A stretch of DNA of 64,000 bases from Bacillus mycoides. GTDB lineage: Bacteria; Bacillota; Bacilli; Bacillales; Bacillaceae_G. The translations under genes were made by a program, and so were the position numbers. The stretch is taken from NCBI RefSeq assembly GCF_001757995.1, contig NZ_LXLV01000065.1, forward strand, positions 82,941 to 146,940, given 5' to 3'. The notes beneath the pieces were generated by a model, which was not told the origin of the DNA, did not search any database, and saw only the letters and a list, made by a program, of their open reading frames with translations. This document shows, piece after piece, positions 30,846-38,835 of the stretch (the stretch's first letter is position 1; each line of letters starts with the position of its first letter).

Positions 30846-31844
30846 TTATACGGGCAAATACCCTTCTCTTTCAATGCGTAATAACCATTGATAGGCAATA
30901 TGAAATTCCTCAAACTCAATATTGTACGCGGTCATAAGTTCTTCATCATCAATAGCCAATCCGAAACGCTTTCTTCCAATTCTCTCTAAGACGGCAGCCC
31001 AAATTTCTACTTTATCCATTAATAGAGGGAATGGGAAAATGCTAATTTGTAATTCTTTCCAGTATGTAACCATTGTACTAAATATATCTGGATAATTTTG
31101 CTCTAATCGGTTTGAGAATTTATGTATAATTTTATCGGATTGCTCCTCATTATGACCTGTAAATGCTGGAATCACCTTTATCGTATTTCCAAACTTCTCT
31201 ACTTCAATCTCTTCTTCTATTTGATTTTCTACCATTTTATACAAAATAGAAGTTTTTAAATAAGGGTGCTGATCTTCGTCTATTAAAAATTTCTTTAAAG
31301 TAGGAAGTGCGAGATCCAGGTCTTTTAACGAAAGTTTCTGGATCACTCTTAGCTTGTGACCAAAGTTTTCTCCAAAAAGCCCATCGGTAAATTCTTCTAA
31401 TTCAAAATTCGAATCCACTAGCGGTATACCTTCTTCATTCAGCATCCCTTGTGCAAATAAAGCAAGCTGCGCCAATTTTTCCCTTTGCTCTGGAATTATA
31501 TCTTTCGTTTGCAAAACTTCCTCAACAGTTTCGATGACACCTTCATAATCATTTGTTTGAACTAAAATAGTTACATACGTTTCAAGAATATCACCAAATA
31601 ATACAGCTCCTGTTTCAAGCAACTGCTCACATTTTTCTTTCGCTTCTTCCATACGTTTTAATTCTAGCAAACAAATAACGGAAGCTAATTCTGTTTGTTC
31701 CGTTTCTGCATTATACTGACGTAATATTTCAAAGCAGCGCAATGCATCTTCGAATTCCCGCTCTTTCAACGCTAAAAAACCTTTATCAATATAGCGTTCT
31801 GATAGTTGCGGAAACAATACGACCGTATTTTCTTTTTTATCCAT
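30846..31844 (-). CDS. ysoA: YsoA-like TPR-repeat protein
   Basis: Helical protein with tetratricopeptide-like repeats in its first half (YIDKGFLALKEREFEDALRCFEILRQYN, then ELKRMEEAKEKCEQLLETGA and further repeats to about residue 150). A unique C-terminal half of mixed charge follows. The biochemical role is unknown; TPRs suggest protein-protein binding. ATG at 31844 follows AGAGGCGG and gives 332 residues. It precedes tig as in B. subtilis. Confidence 0.82.
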   Translation of the reverse strand: MDKKENTVVLFPQLSERYIDKGFLALKEREFEDALRCFEILRQYNAETEQTELASVICLLELKRMEEAKEKCEQLLETGAVLFGDILETYVTILVQTNDYEGVIETVEEVLQTKDIIPEQREKLAQLALFAQGMLNEEGIPLVDSNFELEEFTDGLFGENFGHKLRVIQKLSLKDLDLALPTLKKFLIDEDQHPYLKTSILYKMVENQIEEEIEVEKFGNTIKVIPAFTGHNEEQSDKIIHKFSNRLEQNYPDIFSTMVTYWKELQISIFPFPLLMDKVEIWAAVLERIGRKRFGLAIDDEELMTAYNIEFEEFHIAYQWLLRIEREGYLPV

Positions 31845-32012
31845 ACGTCCGCCTCTTTTTCTAGATTTTAATGATCTTCCAAGTAAATATATCAAATGCG
31901 TAATGAGAACACAACATTCCAAAATTATTTATTTGAAATATAGGAATATTCGATTTTTATAACAAAAAAGCAACAAACCTTTAAATAAAATTCATTTTTC
32001 ACAAACAAAAAC

Positions 32013-32033
32013 CCTCAGCAACAGACGCAGAGG
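32013..32033 (-). terminator. Weak hairpin after the 82-residue membrane protein
   Basis: CCTC/GAGG arms with extra GC pairs, followed by GTTTTTG on the minus strand. Confidence 0.4.
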
Positions 32034-32041
32034 ATTCATCA

Positions 32042-32290
32042 TTAATGGAAAGCTTTTATAATTGTGGGGTATATAACAAGGGTAATAATTTGGAGAACAA
32101 TAATTGCCATAACAATCATGCTAAAATAGAAGATTGGCTTACTTCGCTTCATTAAAAACATAATAATAAGTATCGTACAAGCAAACAAACTTAAAAAGAA
32201 CAAACTTGTTGTCGAACTAAGTATACCACTCGGGACAAAGAACAATAAAACTACACTACAAGTACCTATAATTCCAAATAACCATTCCAT
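32042..32290 (-). CDS. Small three-helix membrane protein, unknown function
   Basis: An 82-residue, strongly hydrophobic protein with three probable membrane helices (about 4-22, 28-48, 55-75) and one short positive loop, MKRSKP. No catalytic motif and no recognised family. A ribosome-like AGGGAAAGGG precedes the ATG at about 10 bases. It sits in a patch of short genes between ysoA and ysnB. Probably a real gene, because codon use and ribosome site are normal, but with no assigned role. Confidence 0.6.
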   Translation of the reverse strand: MEWLFGIIGTCSVVLLFFVPSGILSSTTSLFFLSLFACTILIIMFLMKRSKPIFYFSMIVMAIIVLQIITLVIYPTIIKAFH

Positions 32291-32329
32291 TCATTCACTC
32301 ATTCCCTTTCCCTCTCATGGCAGTTTTTT

Positions 32330-32434
32330 CTACGCTACTAAATGTTTTACAACATCAATTACATATGTTAACTTTTCATACGCCACAAACCCAAAGGCTA
32401 CTGTTAAACCCGTTACGATTAATCCTTTCATCAT
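32330..32434 (-). CDS. 34-residue single-helix membrane peptide
   Basis: A short frame missed by length cut-offs. The deduced peptide begins MMKGLIVTGLTVAFGFVAYE and ends with DVVKHLVA, one hydrophobic segment flanked by a Lys at the N-terminus and charged residues after it. GAGGAGG lies five bases before the first ATG and eight before the second. The strong ribosome site and the clean hydrophobic profile support translation. It could be a small regulatory membrane peptide; function unknown. Confidence 0.55.
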   Translation of the reverse strand: MMKGLIVTGLTVAFGFVAYEKLTYVIDVVKHLVA

Positions 32435-32550
32435 CTCTTCCTCCTCATTTATCGTTGTTATCTTCATTATAGAGGATTAGTAATTTGTTACCATCGAACT
32501 TCCTTACACTTACCTTACAGAATTGTAAGATTTCAAAACAAATAAAAAAA

Positions 32551-32571
32551 CACCTCATGTAACTAGAGGTG
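32551..32571 (-). terminator. Terminator after the PD-(D/E)XK gene
   Basis: CACCTC/GAGGTG stem followed by seven T on the minus strand. Confidence 0.75.
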
Positions 32572-32574
32572 ACT

Positions 32575-32988
32575 TTATGGAATTTCTCTATAATCACTAG
32601 CGAAATTAACTTTTTTCTCTTGGTTATTTTTCGGAGAATCCACTCTTAAACTAATGGATTTATTAAATAATTTAGGATCGAAATAATAACATAAATCAGT
32701 TTGAGGACAATATATGCAATACACATCTATTTCTTCTTTATTCACTTCTTTTGTGGCGACTCCATTTGCCATAGAATAACTAGAACGGAATCTCACTTCA
32801 AGAATTCCCCTCGAATTCAATTCTCTATATTTCACTTGTATCCTCTTAAACACTCCATCTTTATACACTACAAGATCAAACGGAGAATGTTCTGTTTGCG
32901 GTGTTAAAATCATATATCCTTTTTCATACAAATCAACTTGAGCTTTTAAAACCGCCAAATCTCCCTTTGTTTTTGTATGGTGGTGCAC
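32575..32988 (-). CDS. Orphan PD-(D/E)XK nuclease of the group I intron-associated type
   Basis: A 137-residue protein resembling the intron-encoded PD-(D/E)XK endonucleases (I-Ssp6803I-like, Pfam PDDEXK_5). A Glu at 22 in the first helix (DLYEKGY), an Asp at 38 in SPFDLVVYKDG and QVK at 51-53 match the E...D...(E/Q)xK active site. A later Cys-x2-Cys segment (YCIYCPQ) is present. No intron sequence or host gene interruption is visible beside it. The start is GTG after AAAAGGTG. It may have been domesticated for another DNA task, for example resolvase or defence; that is inference. Confidence 0.7.
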   Translation of the reverse strand: MHHHTKTKGDLAVLKAQVDLYEKGYMILTPQTEHSPFDLVVYKDGVFKRIQVKYRELNSRGILEVRFRSSYSMANGVATKEVNKEEIDVYCIYCPQTDLCYYFDPKLFNKSISLRVDSPKNNQEKKVNFASDYREIP

Positions 32989-33143
32989 TTTTACTCAACA
33001 CCTTTTTACATATTTTCAAAATAATATTCGTTACTTTTCTTAACTTACCTTCAAATATTTTCGAATTACAAGAAAACAATTTATTGAAATCATGTTAAAA
33101 TATTTTTGTACAATTAAGATTTTTTTTACAAGGGGGATTATAT

Positions 33144-33758
33144 ATGTTCAAAAAAGTAGCTGCTGATGTTTTAGGTTTAAGCGATGTAGGTTCTGTTATT
33201 ACACCGAAAGATTACGATAAAGTCGATGCTGATGATTACGTGATGCATGAAGATGGAGAAAAAATTTACTTTCTAATTAAATCCAAATCAGATGAATATT
33301 GCTTCACAAACAAAGGGTTAATTCACTTAGATGGTAAAAGCGCAACAAGCAAAAAACGTACACTACGCCGCTTTAGTTATAGTAAGTATCAAATTAAAAA
33401 CGTAGCACTTGAAACTGCAGGTACAATTGATTTAGATGTAGAAATTAAGTTTCAAATGGGAGATGAGTATTACTCAATTGATGTTCATAAAAAACATATT
33501 GAAGAATTAAAAGATTTATATAAGGCTTTACTTAAAATCGAAGAAATTTCATACGACAACGATATTACATTGCAGTATGCACATAAAAGTCTAGATATGG
33601 CATCTAACGCTTTCAGCCGTATTTCAAACGCACAAGTAAATTTAGCAGAACAATTTAAAGAGATAAACGAGATCGCTTTTAATTGGCTCGTTGATACAAA
33701 GAAACAATATAACGTGAAAGATTACGGTTTTGTCTTTGAAAAATTTATTAATAACTAA
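33144..33758 (+). CDS. PH-domain (YvbH-like) protein
   Basis: A soluble 204-residue protein. The first 125 residues (VMHEDGEKIYFLIKSKSDEYCFTNKGLIHLDGKSATSKKRTLRRFSYSKYQI) look like a bacterial PH domain as in B. subtilis YvbH. The remaining part (about 130-204) is helical and matches the YvbH oligomerisation region. The role is unknown; bacterial PH proteins of this type are often stress linked. AAGGGGG precedes the ATG. It is the only plus-strand protein gene between ohr and the gerE region. Confidence 0.72.
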   Translation: MFKKVAADVLGLSDVGSVITPKDYDKVDADDYVMHEDGEKIYFLIKSKSDEYCFTNKGLIHLDGKSATSKKRTLRRFSYSKYQIKNVALETAGTIDLDVEIKFQMGDEYYSIDVHKKHIEELKDLYKALLKIEEISYDNDITLQYAHKSLDMASNAFSRISNAQVNLAEQFKEINEIAFNWLVDTKKQYNVKDYGFVFEKFINN

Positions 33759-33770
33759 TTTAAGACAAAC

Positions 33771-33806
33771 AAAAAACCTTGTATCAAAAGATAACAAGGT
33801 TTTTTT
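33771..33806 (+). terminator. Terminator after the PH-domain gene
   Basis: AAAAAACCTTGT and ACAAGGTTTTTT arms with a small bulge. It is symmetric, so it may also end transcription of the two tRNAs from the other strand. Confidence 0.8.
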
Positions 33807-33808
33807 AG

Positions 33809-33882
33809 CGTCCCAGGAGAGATTCGAACTCCCGACCGTACGCTTAGAAGGCGTATGCTCTATCCGGCTGAGCTACTGGGAC
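33809..33882 (-). tRNA. tRNA-Arg (anticodon TCT)
   Basis: Cloverleaf on the minus strand: acceptor GTCCCAG/CTGGGAC, D-arm GCTC...GAGC, anticodon loop CTTCTAA with TCT, and T-arm GGGAG-TTCGAAT-CTCTC. No CCA is encoded after the discriminator base (the genome reads CTA). Confidence 0.95.
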
Positions 33883-33883
33883 A

Positions 33884-33957
33884 TGGAGCGGGTGAAGAGA
33901 ATCGAACTCTCGACCAGAGCTTGGAAGGCTCTTGTTTTACCACTAAACTACACCCGC
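33884..33957 (-). tRNA. tRNA-Gly (anticodon TCC)
   Basis: Cloverleaf on the minus strand: acceptor GCGGGTG/CACCCGC, D-arm GTTT...AAAC, anticodon loop CTTCCAA with TCC, and T-arm GAGAG-TTCGATT-CTCTT. CCA is encoded. It lies one base upstream of tRNA-Arg, so they form one transcript. Confidence 0.96.
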
Positions 33958-34042
33958 ATATGTTATTTTATTTTTCATCGTTAGCGCCGTTGCCCTATCG
34001 ACAATATTTATTATATTCATAACGACTTATAAAGTCAACACT

Positions 34043-34082
34043 TTTTTAAAAGAGGATAATTTTCCTTATCCTCTTTTAAAAA
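34043..34082 (-). terminator. Terminator after ysnB
   Basis: A perfect 17-bp stem (TTTTTAAAAGAGGATAA arms). The TAA stop of ysnB is inside the stem. Confidence 0.85.
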
Positions 34083-34572
34083 TTGCTTGTTCCACCAGCT
34101 GTCCGTCTAATGTTTCAAAACGAACTTCTATATGATTTTCATCCATTTCTAATAAAGCGAAAGTTTTTTCCACACGAGAGCGTGGGAGCAAAATACTTCC
34201 TGGATTAATAAATAAAATCCCATCAATTAATTCTGCCCCTAATACATGAGAATGTCCAAAGCATGCTACTTGCGCTCCTACTTCTTCTGCATGATACGCT
34301 AACGTTTGTAACGTCATTTTTACATTATGACGATGACCGTGTACAACTAAGAAACGAATTCCATCTACATCAGTTACAATTTCATCTTGAAAGTTAGCAT
34401 AATCACAATTCCCTTTTACAACATGGAAACCTTGCAGCTCTTCGTGAGCAGGCGTTAGCTCTGAATCACCACAATGAATCATGACATCTACTTTCCCTTC
34501 GTAATTCTCTTTTAACTGCTGTAATTCCTTCACAGAGCTATGACTATCGCTTACGATTAAAGCTTTCATCAA
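34066..34572 (-). CDS. ysnB: YsnB/YfcE-type metallophosphoesterase
   Basis: Calcineurin-like phosphodiesterase of the MJ0936/YfcE group. The metal motifs are in order: VSDSHSS (residues 7-13), MIHCGDSE, VKGNCD, VVHGHRH and ACFGHSH. Length is 168 residues. Natural substrate uncertain; the family hydrolyses artificial phosphodiesters. It lies 10 bases after rdgB and forms an operon with rdgB and rph. Confidence 0.9.
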   Translation of the reverse strand: MMKALIVSDSHSSVKELQQLKENYEGKVDVMIHCGDSELTPAHEELQGFHVVKGNCDYANFQDEIVTDVDGIRFLVVHGHRHNVKMTLQTLAYHAEEVGAQVACFGHSHVLGAELIDGILFINPGSILLPRSRVEKTFALLEMDENHIEVRFETLDGQLVEQAIFKRG

Positions 34573-34582
34573 TCTCTCTCCC

Positions 34583-35191
34583 TTATTCTTCTAAAAACCA
34601 TTCTGGGATTTTTTCTTCTAATTTACGAAGAGCACGCCCGCGGTGACTAATCGCATTTTTCTCATCTGAGCTTAGCTCCGCCATCGCTTTTTTATATTCT
34701 TCTACATAAAAAATCGGATCGTATCCAAAACCATTTTCCCCGCGGCGCTGTTCTAAGATTTTTCCTTCGCACGTTCCGTTTACAATAACCGGCTCTTTAT
34801 CAGCTTCAGGGAAAGCAACTGCTAGCGCACAGTAAAAACGAGCTGTACGTTTTTCTAAATCGACGTCGGTTAACCCTTGTAACACCTTATCTATATTCGC
34901 CTGATCATCTTTCGGCTCTCCAGCAAAACGAGCTGAATATACACCTGGTTTCCCGTTTAAGGCATCTACAATAAGACCAGAGTCATCCGCAATTACGATG
35001 GAATTCAACTGTCTACTAAGACTGTCCGCTTTTAAAATTGCGTTTTCTTCAAATGTTTCACCAGTTTCTTCGACTTCTTCAATATGAGGAAAATCGTGTA
35101 AAGATTTCACTTCTAAGTCAAATCTCTCAAATAACTCAGCAAACTCACGTACTTTCCCAAGATTTTTCGTCGCTACAACAACTTGCTTCAT
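34583..35191 (-). CDS. rdgB: RdgB/HAM1-type non-canonical purine NTP pyrophosphatase
   Basis: Removes dITP, XTP and similar nucleotides from the pool. The family motifs [39 protein letters not shown] and [26 protein letters not shown] are seen, with FGYDPIFY and ISHRGRAL near the end. ATG at 35191 after GAGGTGG gives 202 residues; an upstream GTG would add three. Confidence 0.95.
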   Translation of the reverse strand: MKQVVVATKNLGKVREFAELFERFDLEVKSLHDFPHIEEVEETGETFEENAILKADSLSRQLNSIVIADDSGLIVDALNGKPGVYSARFAGEPKDDQANIDKVLQGLTDVDLEKRTARFYCALAVAFPEADKEPVIVNGTCEGKILEQRRGENGFGYDPIFYVEEYKKAMAELSSDEKNAISHRGRALRKLEEKIPEWFLEE

Positions 35192-35202
35192 ATTTTCCAC
35201 CT

Positions 35203-35940
35203 CTACTCTATATGAGATACGATGTCACCTAACGCTTCTTTTTGCTTTTCAACAAGTTGGAAAATCCCTTGTTCAGCAGCATCAAGTAGTTCATTTAATT
35301 CAGCTCTGCTAAACGTCGCTTCTTCTCCAGTTCCTTGTACTTCAACAAACTGACCTTTTCCAGTCATAATAACGTTCATATCAACGTCTGCTTTAGAATC
35401 CTCAGCATAATTTAAATCTAAAACGACACCTTGTTCTTCAACAATGCCTACTGACGTTGCTGCTAAATAATCTTTCACCGGAATTTTAGATACTTTGTCT
35501 GCTTGCAATAATTTTTCAAAAGCTAATACCATCGCTACATAAGCACCTGTAATTGAAGCTGTTCTCGTTCCGCCATCCGCTTGAATTACATCACAGTCAA
35601 TCCAAACCGTTCTTTCGCCAAGCGCTTCTAAATCAACAACCGCACGTAATGCTCGTCCAATTAAACGCTGGATTTCCATTGTGCGCCCTGTTACTTTCCC
35701 TTTACTTGATTCCCTTATTGTACGTTGCTCTGTCGCACGTGGAATCATTGAGTATTCTGCTGTTACCCATCCTTTTCCTTCTCCGCGCATAAACGGCGGT
35801 ACACGCTCTTCAATTGTCGCTGAACAAATTACCTTTGTATCCCCAACTTCAATTAGTACCGATCCCTCTGGATGTTTTAAATAATTTGTATGAATATGTA
35901 TATGGCGTAGCTCTGCTTTTCCTCTACCATCTACTCGCAT
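35203..35940 (-). CDS. rph: RNase PH
   Basis: Phosphorolytic 3'-5' exoribonuclease that trims tRNA and other RNA 3' ends. [14 protein letters not shown] opens the protein. [21 protein letters not shown] and [44 protein letters not shown] are the signature segments. ATG at 35940 after GAGGGGG gives 245 residues; the longer upstream frame lacks a ribosome site. The adjacent tRNA-Arg without encoded CCA is the kind of substrate that needs 3' trimming. Confidence 0.96.
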   Translation of the reverse strand: MRVDGRGKAELRHIHIHTNYLKHPEGSVLIEVGDTKVICSATIEERVPPFMRGEGKGWVTAEYSMIPRATEQRTIRESSKGKVTGRTMEIQRLIGRALRAVVDLEALGERTVWIDCDVIQADGGTRTASITGAYVAMVLAFEKLLQADKVSKIPVKDYLAATSVGIVEEQGVVLDLNYAEDSKADVDMNVIMTGKGQFVEVQGTGEEATFSRAELNELLDAAEQGIFQLVEKQKEALGDIVSHIE

Positions 35941-36013
35941 AAAAATAACCCCCTCATAACTACTCTTATTAGTATAGCCAAATTTAAATGTACGATATGT
36001 ATAACAATAAAAG

Positions 36014-36041
36014 AAGGGGAACTCAAAAAGCAATTCCCCTT
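36014..36041 (-). terminator. Terminator after gerM
   Basis: AAGGGGAA/TTCCCCTT stem followed by CTTTTATT on the minus strand. Confidence 0.8.
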
Positions 36042-36071
36042 TCTTACATAAGTATATCAAATTATTCGCGA

Positions 36072-37121
36072 TTAAAAACTACCTGTATTCACGTTTTGTG
36101 GACGATCAACAGGTTTTGTTAACTTTTCACCTTTCTCATCCATAAGATTTGCTTTCCCATTCACTTCAATAGAAACATTTTTCACACCTTGTTTTTCCGT
36201 TAAAGATAAGACTAACGATTTCAACACATAATTTGAAATCATATTTTTGTCTGGGTTCACAAATATATTTTCATTAAAGTTTAATGTAATATTTCCGTCC
36301 TGCACTTTCGGATTCGTAATAAGCTTAGCTCCTGGATTAAAATCATTTAGTAGCGATCCTTGAATCGGACCCTTTACAAGCTCATCCACAATTGTCGCGT
36401 AATCATTTTCTGTTCCTTCTGCAACGCGCCGTGTTACCGGTACGTAATATTGCTGCTTATTATTATTTTGCGCCATAAAGTAAAGTGTAACCGGTTTTGT
36501 ATGCGTTACATCTGCTACTTGTTCATCATCAAAGTTAATTCCATTCGCACGACTTACACCTTCACCAATCGGTGTACCCGCAACAGGCATCTTCGCTAAC
36601 TTTTCACCATTTATTTGGAACTGCACTTGTTTTATTTCTGTGAATTGAGTCAAAGTCCACGCTACTGATTCAACAATTTGACGCTCTTCTTCTTTTGAAT
36701 AATTTTTCATTTCTTTAGAGAAATCAATTACTGCTGTCCCGCCTTTTTTCAAATTCAAGGTCATCGTCGTATTCGCTGGAAGGACTGCTCGAAATCCATT
36801 CGGCAATAAATTTGTGACTGGTCCATCTTTCACAAGATACTCTAACGTTTGCTGTACAACTTCATTCGCTTTCGGAGTAGGCATTGCAATAGTTTGCGGT
36901 ACGACATATCCATTTTTATCAACGAGGTATAACTCTCTATTTACTGTTTGTCCTTGTTTATCTTTTTTAGCTGTTTCTTTCTTTTCACCTTCTGTATACG
37001 TAACTTTTTTCGGTGGATCAATTTGTTCTGTCGCTTTCTCTTGATTTAATAAGCCACACCCTGATAATAAAATCACACTCACAGTAGCACCAACAACCCA
37101 TTTAAAAGTGGATTTAGGCAT
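36072..37121 (-). CDS. gerM: GerM, sporulation and germination lipoprotein
   Basis: Lipoprotein made in the mother cell; in B. subtilis it helps assemble the SpoIIIA-SpoIIQ channel and is needed for germination. The signal peptide ends in the lipobox LLSGCG with the Cys at about residue 22. A low-complexity Lys/Glu linker follows, then two GerMN domains (about 75-195 and 210-335). Length is 349 residues. It lies between racE and rph as in B. subtilis; sigma-E control is expected. Confidence 0.93.
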   Translation of the reverse strand: MPKSTFKWVVGATVSVILLSGCGLLNQEKATEQIDPPKKVTYTEGEKKETAKKDKQGQTVNRELYLVDKNGYVVPQTIAMPTPKANEVVQQTLEYLVKDGPVTNLLPNGFRAVLPANTTMTLNLKKGGTAVIDFSKEMKNYSKEEERQIVESVAWTLTQFTEIKQVQFQINGEKLAKMPVAGTPIGEGVSRANGINFDDEQVADVTHTKPVTLYFMAQNNNKQQYYVPVTRRVAEGTENDYATIVDELVKGPIQGSLLNDFNPGAKLITNPKVQDGNITLNFNENIFVNPDKNMISNYVLKSLVLSLTEKQGVKNVSIEVNGKANLMDEKGEKLTKPVDRPQNVNTGSF

Positions 37122-37209
37122 GCCATTCCCCCCTAAAATCTAAGTTTGTACTATTATGTATACGAGCTGTTTCATGTTTTAGAACAAGCTATGGCTACTT
37201 ATACAGAAA

Positions 37210-37231
37210 AAACCCCTGATTTCTCAGGGGT
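37210..37231 (-). terminator. Terminator after racE
   Basis: AACCCCTGA/TCAGGGGTT perfect stem with TTTTTTC tail on the minus strand. Confidence 0.88.
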
Positions 37232-37251
37232 TCTCTTATATGAATCTACTA

Positions 37252-38076
37252 TTATTCTGTTTCTAAATTAATATGCTTCACGTTTTCAATCGGCTGACCG
37301 AACCATTTTGATGCAATTTCTTTAAATAAGCCTATTTTACCAGTTGTTAAGAAGAGGTGGTCACTTTGTTCTTCTCCCTCATTTAACATCTTACTATGGT
37401 ATAAAATCGTACTTACCTCACGAGCTGTTTCATCACCCGAACTAATTAATTGCACTTGATCTCCCATTACCTTTTTTATAACAGGACCTAAAATCGGATA
37501 ATGTGTACACCCTAAAATAAGCGTATCAATATCAGTACTTTTCAACGGTTGCAATGTTTCTCTTACAACTTCATACGCCATTTCACTTTCAAAATTTCCG
37601 CTCTCTACAAGCTCAACGAAAGGTGGACACGCTAAGCTTTCTACCATAACACGGTTATTAATAGACTTTAGCGCCTCTTCATAGGCACCACTTTTTACTG
37701 TTCCAATCGTTCCAATAATCCCAACATGATACGTATTTGTCACTTTTAAAGCTGTACGTGACCCTGGATGAATAACTCCAACTACTGGAATTGGCAACTG
37801 TTTCTGCATTTCTTCCAACACAACCGCAGTTGCTGTATTACACGCAATAACTAACATTTTGATATTTAAATCTAATAAATGCTCTGTCATTTCCCACGTA
37901 AATTGACGCACTTCTTCACGAGAACGCGGGCCATAAGGGCAACGTGCTGTATCTCCTAAATATATAATACGCTCTTTCGGCAACTGACGAATTAATTCCT
38001 TCGCTACTGTTAAACCGCCCACTCCTGAATCAATAACACCGATCGCTCTATTCAACTTAATCACCCGTTTTCTCAT
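37252..38076 (-). CDS. racE: Glutamate racemase
   Basis: Makes D-glutamate for peptidoglycan. The two catalytic cysteines are in VIACNTATA (Cys 79) and LILGCTHYP (Cys 190), and the N-terminus has [17 protein letters not shown]. Given as 274 residues from the ATG at 38076; an internal GTG at 38064 (270 residues) is also possible because neither has an ideal ribosome site. The sequence is close to RacE2 of the B. anthracis type as I recall it. Confidence 0.95.
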   Translation of the reverse strand: MRKRVIKLNRAIGVIDSGVGGLTVAKELIRQLPKERIIYLGDTARCPYGPRSREEVRQFTWEMTEHLLDLNIKMLVIACNTATAVVLEEMQKQLPIPVVGVIHPGSRTALKVTNTYHVGIIGTIGTVKSGAYEEALKSINNRVMVESLACPPFVELVESGNFESEMAYEVVRETLQPLKSTDIDTLILGCTHYPILGPVIKKVMGDQVQLISSGDETAREVSTILYHSKMLNEGEEQSDHLFLTTGKIGLFKEIASKWFGQPIENVKHINLETE

Positions 38077-38275
38077 TCATCATCTTATTTTATCATTATA
38101 TTTTACACACTTTAAGTTCGCTAACTTAAAATGCCCCTGTATAAAATTTTTCATTTGTACCTGTATAGACCAGGACCTTTTTTTATTTTGCTCCTTTTTT
38201 TCATAATTTGCAAGACAGAAAAATAACCGACCTTCTATATGAAAGTCAGTTTCTTCTATATAAAGTGCCCATTCA

Positions 38276-38319
38276 AAATAAAACTCCCGCTACCTTTATT
38301 AATAGCGGGAGTTTTATTT
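38276..38319. terminator. Symmetric hairpin in the racE-gerE gap
   Basis: A perfect 17-bp stem (AAATAAAACTCCCGCTA arms) with a ten-base loop and T-rich flanks on both strands. It looks like a terminator but has no adjacent gene of its own. Confidence 0.6.
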
Positions 38320-38412
38320 CTATATTTTACTTATCGCGTTCTTTATAGACTTACCTATTTATATATGAAACATTCTTATCATTCATATGGAGCATGAAAC
38401 AAACAGAAAAAT

Positions 38413-38439
38413 AGCCGACTCTTTGTATAAAAGTCGGCT
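38413..38439 (-). terminator. Terminator after gerE
   Basis: AGCCGACT/AGTCGGCT stem with ATTTTTC on the minus strand, four bases after the gerE stop. Confidence 0.85.
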
Positions 38440-38445
38440 GCTTTC

Positions 38446-38670
38446 TTATAGTTCGAGCTCTCCCATGCGAAGAAGCTCAACAACTGCTTGTGAACGTCCT
38501 TTAACCCCTAGCTTTTGCATTGCGTTAGATATGTGATTACGTACTGTTTTTTCACTTATAAAAAGTTCACCTGCAATTTCCTTCGTCGTTTTATCTTGAA
38601 CGAGTAATTCAAACACTTCTCTTTCTCTCTTTGTGAGTAAAGGTTTAGATTGATACGCTTTTTCCTTCAA
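38446..38670 (-). CDS. gerE: GerE, late sporulation transcription regulator
   Basis: A 74-residue LuxR/FixJ-type DNA-binding protein consisting of the HTH domain alone ([61 protein letters not shown]). It switches late coat genes on or off with sigma-K. Start codon TTG at 38670 after GGAGGG. A sigma-K-like promoter lies upstream. Confidence 0.96.
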   Translation of the reverse strand: MKEKAYQSKPLLTKREREVFELLVQDKTTKEIAGELFISEKTVRNHISNAMQKLGVKGRSQAVVELLRMGELEL

Positions 38671-38737
38671 CTGGTATAACCCTCCTTGCTTAAGCCAGAG
38701 CTGTATATGTGTAAGTTGGGTGTTTATTTAGTCAAGA

Positions 38738-38765
38738 TATTGTATGAACGAAATGTGCAGGTGGT
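38738..38765 (-). promoter_or_regulatory. Candidate sigma-K promoter of gerE
   Basis: The minus strand has CATACAATA (38738-38746), matching the sigma-K -10 CATAnnnTA, and an AC at 38764-38765 after a 17-base spacer. gerE is sigma-K dependent in B. subtilis. Confidence 0.55.
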
Positions 38766-38835
38766 GAATGAAAATGGGCTTTATTTCTTATGTTATTTTA
38801 GACTTTTATACAGTGCGTACACTCGTTTTATCCAC

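Larger units (their letters stand above)
38077..38445. other. Gene-free gap with three hairpins between racE and gerE
   Basis: 369 bases without a plausible gene. It holds the gerE terminator (38413-38439), a second strong symmetric hairpin (38276-38319) and a decayed copy of the gerE terminator region (38216-38256). B. subtilis carries a MarR-type gene, ysmB, at this place as I remember it; none is present here. Confidence 0.6.

Noticed and set aside
33730-33984. Open reading frame of 84 codons on the plus strand.
   Set aside because: It runs through the end of the PH-domain gene, a terminator and two complete tRNA genes on the other strand; no ribosome site.
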